From positions 1-32,596 of the forward strand of contig QANT01006956.1 in NCBI GenBank assembly GCA_003254885.1: DNA of 32,596 nt. The letters are read 5' to 3'. Source of the DNA: Purshia tridentata (Eukaryota > Streptophyta > Magnoliopsida > Rosales > Rosaceae). The position numbers and the translations under genes were made by a program. Below are positions 9,201 to 19,936 of the stretch, one piece after another. The notes under the pieces were generated by a model. That model ran no database searches. It saw only the letters and a program-made list of their open reading frames with translations, and was not told the origin of the DNA. How positions within the stretch are numbered: position 1 is the first letter of the stretch; every line of letters starts with the position of its first letter.

Positions 9201-9503
9201 TTAATTAAAACATACAAAGACGGTTTTTTCTTAAAACGTCATCAAGAGTAATTTAGGACGTTTAATTATTTTTTCCTCAATTTAAGTGTATTTTTTAATA
9301 ACACTCATAATATAAATGTTGTAAAAAGTTTTTTTTAAAAAAAACAGGGAAGGAAATCACCACCATAGTGCGCCTCTTTCCCTCTCTTTTTTGGTGGGTA
9401 TTTTCACTTTCCCTCCCAAGCCCCAATTAATCACACAACGATGTCACTCCCTCCATGTCCACTCCTAGTTAATGATTTTACTCTCTCCCTCTCATTCTTC
9501 TCC
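9201..9503 (+). repeat. Left subterminal region of the CACTA element
   Basis: AT-rich, without coding potential. The first 60 bp hold inverted short motifs (GACGG, AAAACGTC, GGACGTTTAATT) related to those crowded in the right subterminal region. A CT-rich tract (about 9355-9500) follows. The promoter and transcription start of the transposase are probably here or just downstream, but I cannot place a TATA box with confidence. Confidence 0.55.
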
Positions 9504-10111
9504 AGCCACCGACCTTCTTGTGGTTATCTCCATCTCTTACCATTGATCCTCTTGTGGTTATTTTGTCCTCCAAACGACTAACTAAGAGTATAGGTTATGA
9601 TTAGGAAATTGAAATTCCCTATCCTTAGTCAATAGAACTGGAATCATCAGCATCTCAATGGAGTTATCAGGTATTTTTACTTTAATTTCACTCTCAATTT
9701 TGGTTTGTAAATTTATTTAGGGATTGGGCGTGTTTGACTTTATTCTCTATTTGGGTTTTTAGAATTGTGAATAGAATATTAAGAGGCATCGTTTTCAAAC
9801 TTTGAATAGCCACCGACCTTCTTGTGGTTATCTCCATCTCTTAACATTGATCCTCTTGTGGTTATTTTGTCCTCCAAACGACTAACTAAGAGTATAGGTT
9901 ATGATTAGGAAACTGAAATTCCCTATCCTTAGTCAATAGAACTGGAATCATCAGCATCTCAATGGAGTTATCAGGTATTTTTACTTTAATTTCACTCTCA
10001 ATTTTGGTTTGTAAATTTATTTAGGGATTGGGCGTGTTTGACTTTATTCTCTATTTGGGTTTTTAGAATTGTGAACAGAATATTAAGAGGCATCGTTTTC
10101 AAACTTTGAAT
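9504..10111 (+). repeat. 304-bp tandem duplication in the 5' region of the CACTA element
   Basis: Two direct copies, 9504-9807 and 9808-10111, starting AGCCACCGACC and ending CAAACTTTGAAT. I see only about three substitutions between them, so the duplication is recent. Non-coding, presumably in the promoter or 5' untranslated region of the transposase gene. Confidence 0.92.
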
Positions 10112-11343
10112 TCCAAGATTGAACGCTAATAGCGTAAGTTAATTTCTATCTTTATGGTTTATTTTTATTTTTATATGGATTATCTTTGTTTTTTTTGTTG
10201 TTGCTCTTTTGTTTCTTGTCTTGTTTTCCTTAATTTGTTATGTCAAAAGACGTATATGCCATAGTACTATAGTACTAACTTTCAAACAAGCAAAACAAAT
10301 ACTCTCATATGGTCATTGTTGATTTGCAGCTACACGATACTCCATTGATGTCACATTATGCATATATGGCAAGTAATTTTTTTTTTTCTATTAGGACATG
10401 TTTTTGGGTAAATATTGCAAGTACTTAAATTAAAACATTGTGTATTTTTTGCTTCATCTTTTAGAAAAGTATAAATAATAAAAGTTTAGTCGACCCAATT
10501 TTGGGCTACCTAGTGCGATGCTTATAGTGTTTTGGTGTTTGCTTTAAGGGAAAACAAAGAGGATATTTAACTTTTGAAGACAATTAATATAGCTAAGGTT
10601 AGATATACTGGTGTTAGTTCTAACGTTGGCATTTAATTAAAATTTGCTATATATATATATAGTTCAATTGATGTTCATTTGATTAATTCTTTGATGTTGG
10701 TGGAGAAAAGTTTTAAATTAAAATGTTGCAGTTTCATAATTCTATGATAAGAATTGTGATTAGGCAATTATTAGTGGTTTGAATATGTTAATAGGACTGG
10801 TTTTTTGCTTAGAACTACTCATCAGGCATCAGTTGGTTCTCCTTAATTTGTGTGTTTAATTTGGGCTGATGCTTAATTTGGTTTTGTTATCTTGATGCTT
10901 AAGTTCGGCTGGGGTTGTCCTTTATGTGTTTTGTCTGTTTCTTTTCTAATGAAATTGGTGTCTTTCCTTTTTGTGTTTTCTCTATTTGTGTCAGATACAA
11001 AGAGATCCCTTTTAAAGGTTCAGTTGCAAGATTTTGCCTAAAAAGTAAGGTTTCTATCATTCTATATATGTACTTGTATAGTTTAGTAAAGTATGTGTTT
11101 TTTTTTTCAAGCTTGAATTGCATCTGTACGATTAATGAGAATAGGGCTAGCTATGTATCATATAAAGTGTGGACCTTATGTACTGGTGTACAATTTGTGT
11201 TTTTTCTTACTTCATTATTTGTCTTTGCCTTTTTAATTCCAAGTTAAAAAAAACAATATGTTTAATTATTTAATAATGCTATTTGGGTTTAATTATTAAT
11301 CTTCTTAATTTTTTTTTTTTTTGGGGTTTATATATAAATAAGA
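10112..11343 (+). other. Non-coding leader of the CACTA transposase, possible 5'UTR introns
   Basis: AT-rich, no convincing protein. Splice-like signals are visible: GTAAGTT after 10131, an acceptor TTTGCAG ending at 10329, an acceptor TTGTGTCAG ending near 10995, and a donor GTAAGG at 11045, with the coding exon starting at 11344. A spliced 5' untranslated region is plausible. Open frames on either strand here are low-complexity and are not called. Confidence 0.4.
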
Positions 11344-14300
11344 ATGGATAAATCTTGGATGTCCGCAGATAGAAGATCACAAAAATATAAGGCTGGGGTT
11401 GAAAGCTTTTTGGAATTTGGCCTACTCAAAGCTAGTGATGTTGACCATATACGATGTCCATGCCTTAAATGTGGGAATATTAAATTGCTGGCAATTAGGC
11501 AGTTAAGAGATCATTTATTTGTCAATGATATTGATCAAATTTATAAGATATGGTATTGGCATGGGGAATCAGTTCCTACTATGGCTTCAGATTATTTAAA
11601 TGAACATGAAATTTACAATGAAGACAATTTTGGAGATGAAACTATAGAGATGGTTCAAGCTGCACATGACCGTTTTGTTACTAATCCTGTAGAGTTTGAA
11701 AAATTGTTGGAGGATGCTGAGAAACCTGTTTATCCTGGTGCAAAATTTTCAAAGTTATCAACATTGGTAAGATTGTACAACATGAAGGCCAAATATGGGT
11801 GGCCTGATCAAAGCTTGACAGATTTACTAGCTTTCTTAGAAGCATTACTCCCATCCAAGAATGAAATGCCTTTGTCTCTGTATGAAGCAAAGAAGACACT
11901 GTGTGCACTAGGAATGGAGTATGAGAAAATACACGTGTGTCCTAATGATTGCATTTTATATAGGAAGGAGCATAAGGATGCAACTAAATGTCCAACTTGT
12001 GATTTTTCTAGATGGAAAGTTAACAAGAATTCATGTGAGAATAAGAAGGGCATACCCGCAAAGGTTCTATGGTATTTTCCCCCTATTCCAAGATTTAAAA
12101 GGATGTTTCATAACAGTAAGACATCAAAGAATTTGATATGGCATGCCCAAGGAAGAGAAATTGATGGTAAATTACGTCATCCAGCAGATTCTCCTGCATG
12201 GAAGCTTGTAGACCACATGTGGCCAAGCTTTGGGAGTGACCCAAGAAACCTTCGACTAGCCATTTCAGCAGATGGGGTAAATCCTCACAGTTCTATGAGC
12301 AGTAGATATAGTTGTTGGCCAATTATAATGGTCAATTACAACCTCCCACCATGGTTATGCATGAAACGAAAATTTATGATGTTAACTTTATTGATCTCAG
12401 GTCCGAGGCAGCCAGGCAACGATACTGATGTTTATTTGGCACCATTGATTGATGATTTGAAAAAGTTATGGGAGGTCGGTGTTGAAGCTTATGATGCATA
12501 TGGTCAAGAGACATTTATGTTAAAGGCTGTGTTATTATGGACAATAAATGACTTTCCTGCATATGGTAACTTGTGTGGATGTAATGTTAAAGGGTATAGT
12601 GCATGTCCAATTTGTAGTGAGAGAACAACTTCTACTTGGCTAAAGTTTGGTAATAAGGTGGCATTTACTGGCCATAGAAGATTTCTACCACTTAATCATT
12701 CATATCGAAAGCAAAAGGGATCATTCAATGGTAAGCAAGAGTTTGGAGAAGCTCCAGATCCATTAAGCGGGGAGGAAATTTTACAAAAAGTTGAAGGCAT
12801 TAAAGTATCATGGGGCAAGAAAAAGGCTAATATTAAAAACCCAAAGGAAAGAGGAGAAAAAAGAAAGGTAAGTGGAGAGAAAAGAAAGGTAATAAGAGGA
12901 AAAAGTAGAGCAAAACAAGAGGATAATGATGCTGACCAGCAGACTTGTTGGAAGAAGAAGTCTATTTTCTTTGATTTACCATATTGGAAGTCATTGTATG
13001 TAAGACATTGTTTAGATGTTATGCACATTGAAAAAAATGTGTGTAAAAGTATTATTGGCACTTTGCTAGACATCCCTGGAAAAACAAAGGATGGTATAGC
13101 AGCTCGTAAGGATCTTGCTGCAATGGGTGTGCGTACTGAATTGGCCCCCAAAGAAGTGGGAAAAAGAACATATCTCCCCCCTGCATGTTATACATTATCT
13201 AAAGTAGAGAAACTCTCAGTTTGCAAAACATTGTCAGAAGTCAAGGTTCCAAAGGGGTATTCTTCAAATTTCAGAAACCTTGTATCAATGCCTGATTTGA
13301 AACTTCTTGGTATGAAATCTCATGATTGTCATATACTCATGCAACAACTACTTCCTGTGGCAATTCGGGCTATACTACCTAAGCATGTAAGATATGCTAT
13401 TACCAGATTTTGTCTGTTTTTTAATTCTTTATGTGACAAAACAGTGAATGATATGAAGTTGGATGAAATGCAAAGGGATATTGTCATGACTTTATGTTTG
13501 CTTGAGAAGATTTTTCCACCTTCTTTTTTTGATATAATGGTCCATCTCACAGTGCATCTTATTAGGGAAGTTAGATTATGTGGTCCTGTATATTTCCGAT
13601 GGATGTACCCTTTTGAGAGGTTTATGAAAATCTTAAAGGGTTATGTGAGAAACCGCAATCGTCCTGAGGGTTGTATGGCTGAATGCTATATTGCAGAAGA
13701 GTCTGTGGAATTTTGTACTGAATATTTATCTGGAGTAGATGGAGTTGGAATTCCATTGAAGGACCGTTCAAATAAAAAAGATATGAATGACAGACTATCA
13801 GGTGGACATATTTCCAAGGTTGATCTTAAACTATGGCAGCAAGCACATCTATACGTATTGGGAAACACTCTTGAAGTTGACCCTTATACTAAGTATGATT
13901 CCAACCTTATTAGTTGTATAGCTTTTTACAACTTTAATACACATTGTGGGCTGACTTTGTTATATATTTTAATCTTGTTAGTGAGCATAAGGAATTGTTG
14001 AAAATGGAACATCCTGCTAAATCGAAAAGTGAGAAGTGGCTTCAAGATGAACATAATCGAACTTTCATATACTGGTTGCAGCAAAGGGTATTTCTTATTC
14101 TTTTACTATTTGTTTTCTTCTGAATTTGCAGGATACTTAAACCCTATAATTAACAATATATGAAACTCTTTACAGGTTGAGAATGCACTTAATGTTCTTG
14201 GTAATGACATATCAGAAATCTTAAGGTGGACAGCATTTGGGGCTCGTACAGAAGTAGTAAAATATTCTGGATATGTCATTAATGGTTGTCATTATCATAC

Positions 14301-14815
14301 CAAGTCTCATGATAATTCTCAAGTTCAACAAAATAGTGGAGTGAAATTAGTAGCAAAGACAATGCAAATTGCAAGTGCTAAAGATAAGAATCCTGTTTTG
14401 TTGGATATGGTTTTCTATGGTTCGGAAGCTTAATTATAATGAATTTGATCATGTGTTATTTAAGTGTGATTGGGTTGAAGGAACAAATGGCCTCAAAGTA
14501 GATGAATTTGGGTTCATATCAGTGGACCTTAGTAGAATTGGACACAAGAATGATACTTTTGTTTTAGCTTCTCAAGTCAAAAAAGTCTTCTACATTGAAG
14601 ATCCAGTAAATTCAAGGTGGTCAGTTGTACTAGAAACTCCTCAGATGGATTGGCGAGATGATGATGAGCTAGATGATGATGAGCTACTTGATCCTGTGAT
14701 TGATAGTCAAAATTTTACTAGTACCTTGCCATCTGTTGAATCATTTGATGTAATGACTGATAATGAGTCAGTTTTCTTGAGAGGTGACTGCGAGGGCACT
14801 TGGGTTGAAAATTAA
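11344..14815 (+). pseudogene. CACTA transposase (Tnp2/TNPD type), three exons, one frameshift
   Basis: Cuts and joins transposon ends in the nucleus. Proposed exons: 11344-13892, 13982-14087, 14176-14815, with GT-AG introns that keep frame. The start ATG gives the typical MDKSWM N-terminus of the Transpos_assoc domain with a Cys-rich cluster (residues 38-43). The Tnp2 catalytic region spans about 285-565, with candidate acidic residues Asp310 (ISADG), Asp360 or Asp362, and Glu563 in DVMHIEKN. A Lys/Arg-rich insert at 492-526 looks like a nuclear signal. DUF4218 covers about 657-780, and DUF4216 lies in exon 3. In exon 3 the frame hits TAA at 14431, while DUF4216 similarity continues in the next frame from about 14418 to TAA 14813: a single small indel. 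Without that lesion the length would be about 1,100 residues, normal for the family. Confidence 0.88.
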
Positions 14816-15012
14816 CACTCAAAATTATAGTCAAATACTAGATTAATATGTCCATCAATTTAGGTATTACATGCATGCATCTTATTTTGGATTTATATGT
14901 TTAGTCCTTGTACTTTCAAGTTTTAATTAAAATAAAATAAATTTTCCTATATGTATTTAATCTATTATGGCTGACCCCTTTAATTTCTTTTTTTAATCTT
15001 GTAGTTATTCAT

Positions 15013-18000
15013 ATGGATCCCACAGAGAATAATGACAATATTGCAGATATATCCGAAAATGACCAGGCTTCTGATAAGAAGAATACAAGAGGTAGAACTC
15101 AGCTATCAGACTTAGTCCAATGTAGAAGTGACGGAGACCGAATGGAAGTTGCATACAATCATAAGGGACAACCATGTGGAAAGGCAGGGATAAAATTATC
15201 CAGTTTCATTGGGCTGCAAGCTCGTACTACAGTCCCAATCAGTCTTGACAATTGGCGGGAGGTACCAAAAACTTTAAAAGATAAGATATGGGACATGGTG
15301 CAAATATGTGCAGAACTTTCAACTTCGATCTACATTTCAAATCACTTACAAAACATTTTAGATTTTTAACATATTGTATTTATTTAATTGAAGATGAATT
15401 TCTATTTTACATTGCTAGAAAGCATTTATTGTGGATCCAAAAAGTAGGAAAAATGTTGAGAGTAGTGCTGGAAAAGCGTGGAGAACATTTAAAAGCACTT
15501 GAACAACAGATTATGTCCTAAAGTTTAAAGATGAACCCGAAATCCTAAAGAGGCCACCAGTGAGCTATGATTTCATTCTTCAAAAGCATTGGGATGAATT
15601 TGTGACTGCCGGATTAAAACCAGAGTTTCAGGTATGTAAATGGGGTGGTGGTTATTATAATTATATATGTTAGTCATATGAAACACTACTTATCATTGTT
15701 TTGGCTTTGCTAGTTAATACGCCAAGAGCAATCAAAGAGACGAAGTTTCCATCAGTATAACCATCGCCTCTCCAGAAAAGGATACTCTAGATTGGAAGAT
15801 GAAATAGTAATTACATGTTTTGTTTGAATCATTTATTCATATATCATAGTTTAGCTGTGCTCTAATTATGTATGTTTGTATAAATAGAAGCTAGCCTCAG
15901 GGATCACCACAGACATTGACCGATCAATCTTATGGAAAAAGGGACGTGTTGATAAAGAAGGGAACTATTTGACTCATACGATCAAAGAACGTGCTGAGAA
16001 AATTGTAAGTTGCATGCCTACTAAATAACCTCTAATATCAATGATACTGTTTTGTTGCTAAATTATGTATTGGATACTGATGCATTAGTAATTTTTATAG
16101 GATGCAGTAACTAAGAGCATTGAAGAAGGGACTATTTCAACCTCGGGTAGCAATGACATATTAACAATGGCCATGGAAACACCTGAACATTCTGGACGTG
16201 TAAGAGCAGTTGGACAATTTGTCACACCTAAGGTGTACTTTAATACTCCAAGATGTAAAGCTAAATTAGTTGACCAAGAAATGCTGCAAAAGCAATTACA
16301 GCAACAGACCTTACAGCTGGAGGAGATGCAGAAACAACTCAATATGTTTACTTCAATCTTACAACCTAATCAGTTGAGCATGCTACAAGCTTTGGCCCAA
16401 ACAAGCCTTACATCTGAGAAAGCTAGTTGCTCAATCAAGAAAGTATCAAATGAAACAGTATCCACAGAGGAAATATCTAAGATGGAAATCAAGAAAGATA
16501 AAGATAAATCTATTGGAGAAGTGATGAAGGGAAAAGACGATGACATGGAGACATTTGTTAAAAAGCCAAAAGATATCAAAAAGGTACATAGTTGTTGTAA
16601 TTTCATTTTTTATCTAATTTTAATAATTAATTCCTCATCATAATTTTAATCCAGAATTTTTGTTTAAGGTAAAACAATGCAAGTTGGCTATAGACAACAT
16701 TGAAAACATTGTTGCTTGTGGAACAATCATCACATTAGACGCCCCAGTACATGGAGTGCCACTAGGGGTTAAGAACTTACGAGTTGCTGTTGATGTAGCT
16801 ATTAAGGAAGATGCTTTTCTCCCAATTCCAATTCGTGATGAAATTCTGACTATTAAGCAAGCTATTGGAACTCACGTGGCTTGGCCTAGACATCTTGTAC
16901 TATCTAATGATGAGGTTTAACTTACACTCTTTATTTTCCTTTAAAATGTATGTATGTTCTTATTGTGACTTTTCTATACATTTTCTGAATATCTATGTAA
17001 TGGTGCATTCTGTACTGTCGCCTTTAGCATCCAAAGAAGCCTCCTGGGATGTCTACTACACAAGAAGTCACATAAGACTTGTGCAAAATGCCTTCATCTG
17101 TGCATTTACTCTTGCGGTTGGCTAAAGGAACTATGGAGAAAGATGTCCCTACCAAAATTCCAATTGAAAGTTGTGTCTTTGGAAATGAATTCAACACATT
17201 TCTTTTTAGAGATGACATCATTCAGTTTTGCTCTATGCATGAAATTTCTAATGTTTGCATAGCAATCTATATGAGGTTAGATACATGAATTTATATTTGC
17301 ATTGTAAGAATTTATGAAATATTAATCAAATAATCCATGTAAGGTACTAACTGTGATCCTTCTTGCTTAGGCAACTTTGGTTTACCTTGAAAAAGAGAAA
17401 CCAAGATAACTTGTATATATTTGTAGATCCTGGTCGCATTTCTCATTTATCTGGAAAGTTTGAAGAAAGATCATCTGCACTATTACTTAGATTACAGAAT
17501 GCCAAACAAGACCAATTAGTAATTGCTCCTTATAATAAGGGGTAAGTTTATCTGTGTTTCACATGATGCTAGATTTTTGGAGTTTGCATTTATTATAAAT
17601 GCAATGATGGTTTTATTTGCATTATGTAGGGGTCACTGGATGCTGGCTGTCATTGACCCTTACAGTGAATTGGTGTATTACTTGGATCCATTAAATGAAT
17701 GTAAGATTGATGGTGGAATGAAGAGCGTTATAGACCTGTAAGTATTTTTTTTTTAAAAAAAAATAGTACTTTGTATGTTATTCATTAATTTTCCTAGTTC
17801 ACAATGCATTTACATGTTTTATGTGCAGTGCACTAAAAATGTTTAATGCTCATAAGGGAAGAAAAGGTCGAAAAAGTGTAGTTTGGAAAGTTGTAAAGGT
17901 AAATTATGGACTTTGCCTTTTAATGGAAGATTAGTACTGTGATCTCATAAAATTTCATTCTATAATATTTTGTGTAGTGCCCTTGTCAAGTCGGAAATGT

Positions 18001-18959
18001 GGAATGTGGATATTATGTCATGAAGTATATGAAAGAGATAATTGAAGATCCAACGTCCCCAATTATACACAAGGTACTAATTAGCACTTAATTAGAATTG
18101 TATTCATATTCTCATTTGGAGTTAAATATTTTTATGAAAAGGACAAACACATGCTGCGTAGGTTGGGTATTGGTAAAAATTAGGTGCTGCTAGGTGATCA
18201 ATGAGTGTGGTGGATCGATCAAATCTCTATAAATATATATATATATATATATGTTGCAGAAAGGCAGAGATATATGGCAGAGATCTTTATATGCCTATAT
18301 ATATATATATGTATGCATCCATGACCAATTTTTGGTCTTATTTATTGCCCTGCCATGAGTTTATATATATAGGTAAAACTTGCATTTGTTGCTTATGGCT
18401 ATCTTATAGGTGGCAGTCCAAAATATTTTTGTCCCTTTGGAATTTTCTTTTTCTACTGGATACATGCATGTTCATATAGTTGCAAAATTGTAGCTTACTG
18501 ATAAATTTTTGGAACTTTATTACTGTAATATAAAATTTTTGTCCATTTGAGGTGTAGTTCACTTCCAAAACTATCAATAAGAATAACAAATAAGCACTAC
18601 TATTACTCTCCAGCTAGTATCTCTTTTCTATTCCTTTGCTTTTAACTCGAGAAAATTGTAAATAGAACACCTATATTTGGAAAAAAACTAAATAGTGTCC
18701 AAATGATGGCATCTAAGCCGACCATGATTATTGAGACTCACTTGCCAACATGACAAACCATAACACTATAGTACTTTTATGTTTGCATCTTTTGCTTGAG
18801 TTTAATAGTACATAATACAAAGTAATCTATTTTTGTTATCTGTCTTGTTAATTATTGCAGTTCAATGGAAAAGTAACATATACTCAAGAAGAAATTGATA
18901 TGGTACGAATTGATTGGGCTGAACTTGTTGATGCATTCATTCAAGATGATGTGGAATAG
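15013..18959 (+). pseudogene. CACTA second gene: PF03004 (En/Spm) region fused to Ulp1-type cysteine protease, 12 exons
   Basis: Proposed exons: 15013-15297, 15419-15631, 15714-15806, 15888-16004, 16101-16583, 16669-16914, 17028-17275, 17371-17541, 17630-17737, 17829-17898, 17978-18073, 18861-18959. All have GT-AG borders and consistent phases, giving about 742 codons. The N-terminal part matches the plant En/Spm transposase family PF03004 (GQPCGKAG, VDPKSRKN and HRLSRKGYSRLE motifs), an accessory DNA-binding factor. A Gln-rich coiled coil lies near 16275-16350. The C-terminal Ulp1/C48 domain, a SUMO-protease fold, keeps His (17634), Asp (17685), Gln (17987) and Cys (18005). In-frame stops TGA 15500-15502 and TAA 17073-17075 interrupt it. 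The first intron donor (15298) is the least certain. Confidence 0.85.
18074..18860 (+). other. Large last intron of the CACTA second gene
   Basis: 787-bp GT-AG intron, much longer than the others in this gene (about 80-130 bp). It contains AT-dinucleotide runs (about 18228-18252 and 18297-18311). No coding signal was seen; the open frames inside it are AT-rich artefacts. Confidence 0.6.
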
Positions 18960-19906
18960 TTTGGCAACTCTTCAAGTTAGGATTTTAATTATATTAGGCC
19001 TATATGCATGTGTGTTTAATTTTTTCCACTTGTATAATCATTTATATTTACTATGACATTATGATCATTAGTTGTTTTGATCACGTACTATATATAGTAC
19101 CTTAATTAAGTTTATATATTTTGATAGATATTAAGTAATGCTTTCTTGTGGGATTTATAAGGTTTATTACAGTTAATGTTATATGAATATTTATATGAGC
19201 ATTTTTAATATGTTATTAGGGTATGTCTTCATTTATGTTTAATGAAATTTCTAGAGGAATTAAGACAAATTTTTTATGTTTTTATTTCCATTCAAGAACA
19301 CTTATTTGGTGGGCTAAAGACACATTGTAGCTGTGCTGGAATAAATTTAAGGAGCCTATTTCAAGGTTTAAGAACATTTTTTAAAGGGTCTTTGTTTATG
19401 TTTTATGACGCTCAATTGGACTATTAAGGAAATTTTTGACACGTCTTGGAAAAGACACAATGACGCTTTTGCGAAAGAATAAAGACACTTATGCTGTGTC
19501 GTTGTTTTGTTTTTATGACATTCATTTAAAGAATGAAGAACAACTTTTAGATGTAATGGAATGGATATAAGGACGCTTTTTGGAAAGAATAATAACGCTT
19601 TTAAAACGTCAACAACTTTTAGATGTAATGGAATGGATATAAGGACACTTTTTGGAAAGAATAATAACGCTTTTAAAACGTCTTAGTTTATGTGTAAGGA
19701 CGCTCATTCAAAGAATTAATAACACTTTTTAGATGTAATGAAAAACATATTAGAACGTTTTTTAAAAGGTTTTATGACGCTTATTAACTGTCATAATATA
19801 GCTTTGAGAACATGTTTTAAACGTTGTCTTTGCAGACTTTCTATGACACCCACATAGAGGACGCTCCTTCAGAGCGTCCTAAAATGTAAAAGATGACACG
19901 GAATCC
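18960..19906 (+). repeat. Right subterminal region of the CACTA element
   Basis: From about 19405 onward this is densely packed with short degenerate motifs, GACGCTT/GACGCTC, AACGCTTTTAAAACGTC and GGACGCTC, in both orientations. A near-perfect local duplication occurs at about 19543-19680 (AGATGTAATGGAATGGATAT twice), and an inverted repeat GGACGCTCC...AGAGCGTCC lies at 19859-19880. This is the typical binding landscape for the accessory protein of En/Spm elements. No genes. Confidence 0.75.
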
Positions 19907-19936
19907 GCGTCATGGAAGCCTTTTTTTGTAGTAGTG
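19907..19936 (-). repeat. Right terminal inverted repeat of the CACTA element
   Basis: Ends TTTTTTTGTAGTAGTG; its reverse complement begins CACTACTACAAAAA like the left end. GCGTCATGGAA just inside matches the left inner block. Satellite monomer sequence begins within a few bases after it. Confidence 0.92.

Larger units (their letters stand above)
9171..19936 (+). mobile_element. CACTA (En/Spm) DNA transposon with transposase and Ulp1-fused second gene
   Basis: 10,766-bp element. The left end begins CACTACTACAAAAA and the right end finishes with its reverse complement; a further 11-bp block (TTCCATGACGC) also matches near both ends. Subterminal regions carry many GACGCTT-like and AAAACGTC-like motifs in both orientations, as expected for accessory-protein binding sites in this superfamily. 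It encodes a Tnp2-type transposase (11344-14815) and a PF03004/Ulp1 protein (15013-18959), both on the plus strand. The flanking trinucleotides do not match (ACC left, AAA right), and the flanks are different kinds of sequence. Few coding lesions suggest recent inactivation. Confidence 0.92.

Noticed and set aside
10915..11247. 110-codon plus-strand frame before the transposase
   Set aside because: Phe/Val/Ser-rich translation of T-rich DNA, with no domain; more likely 5'UTR or intron.
12696..13151. 151-codon minus-strand frame within the transposase
   Set aside because: Antisense of the Lys/Arg-rich insert; Ser/Phe/Leu-rich by codon mirror effect.
18201..18479. 92-codon frame in the last intron of the CACTA second gene
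   Set aside because: Built on AT-dinucleotide runs; flanked by good splice sites of the gene.
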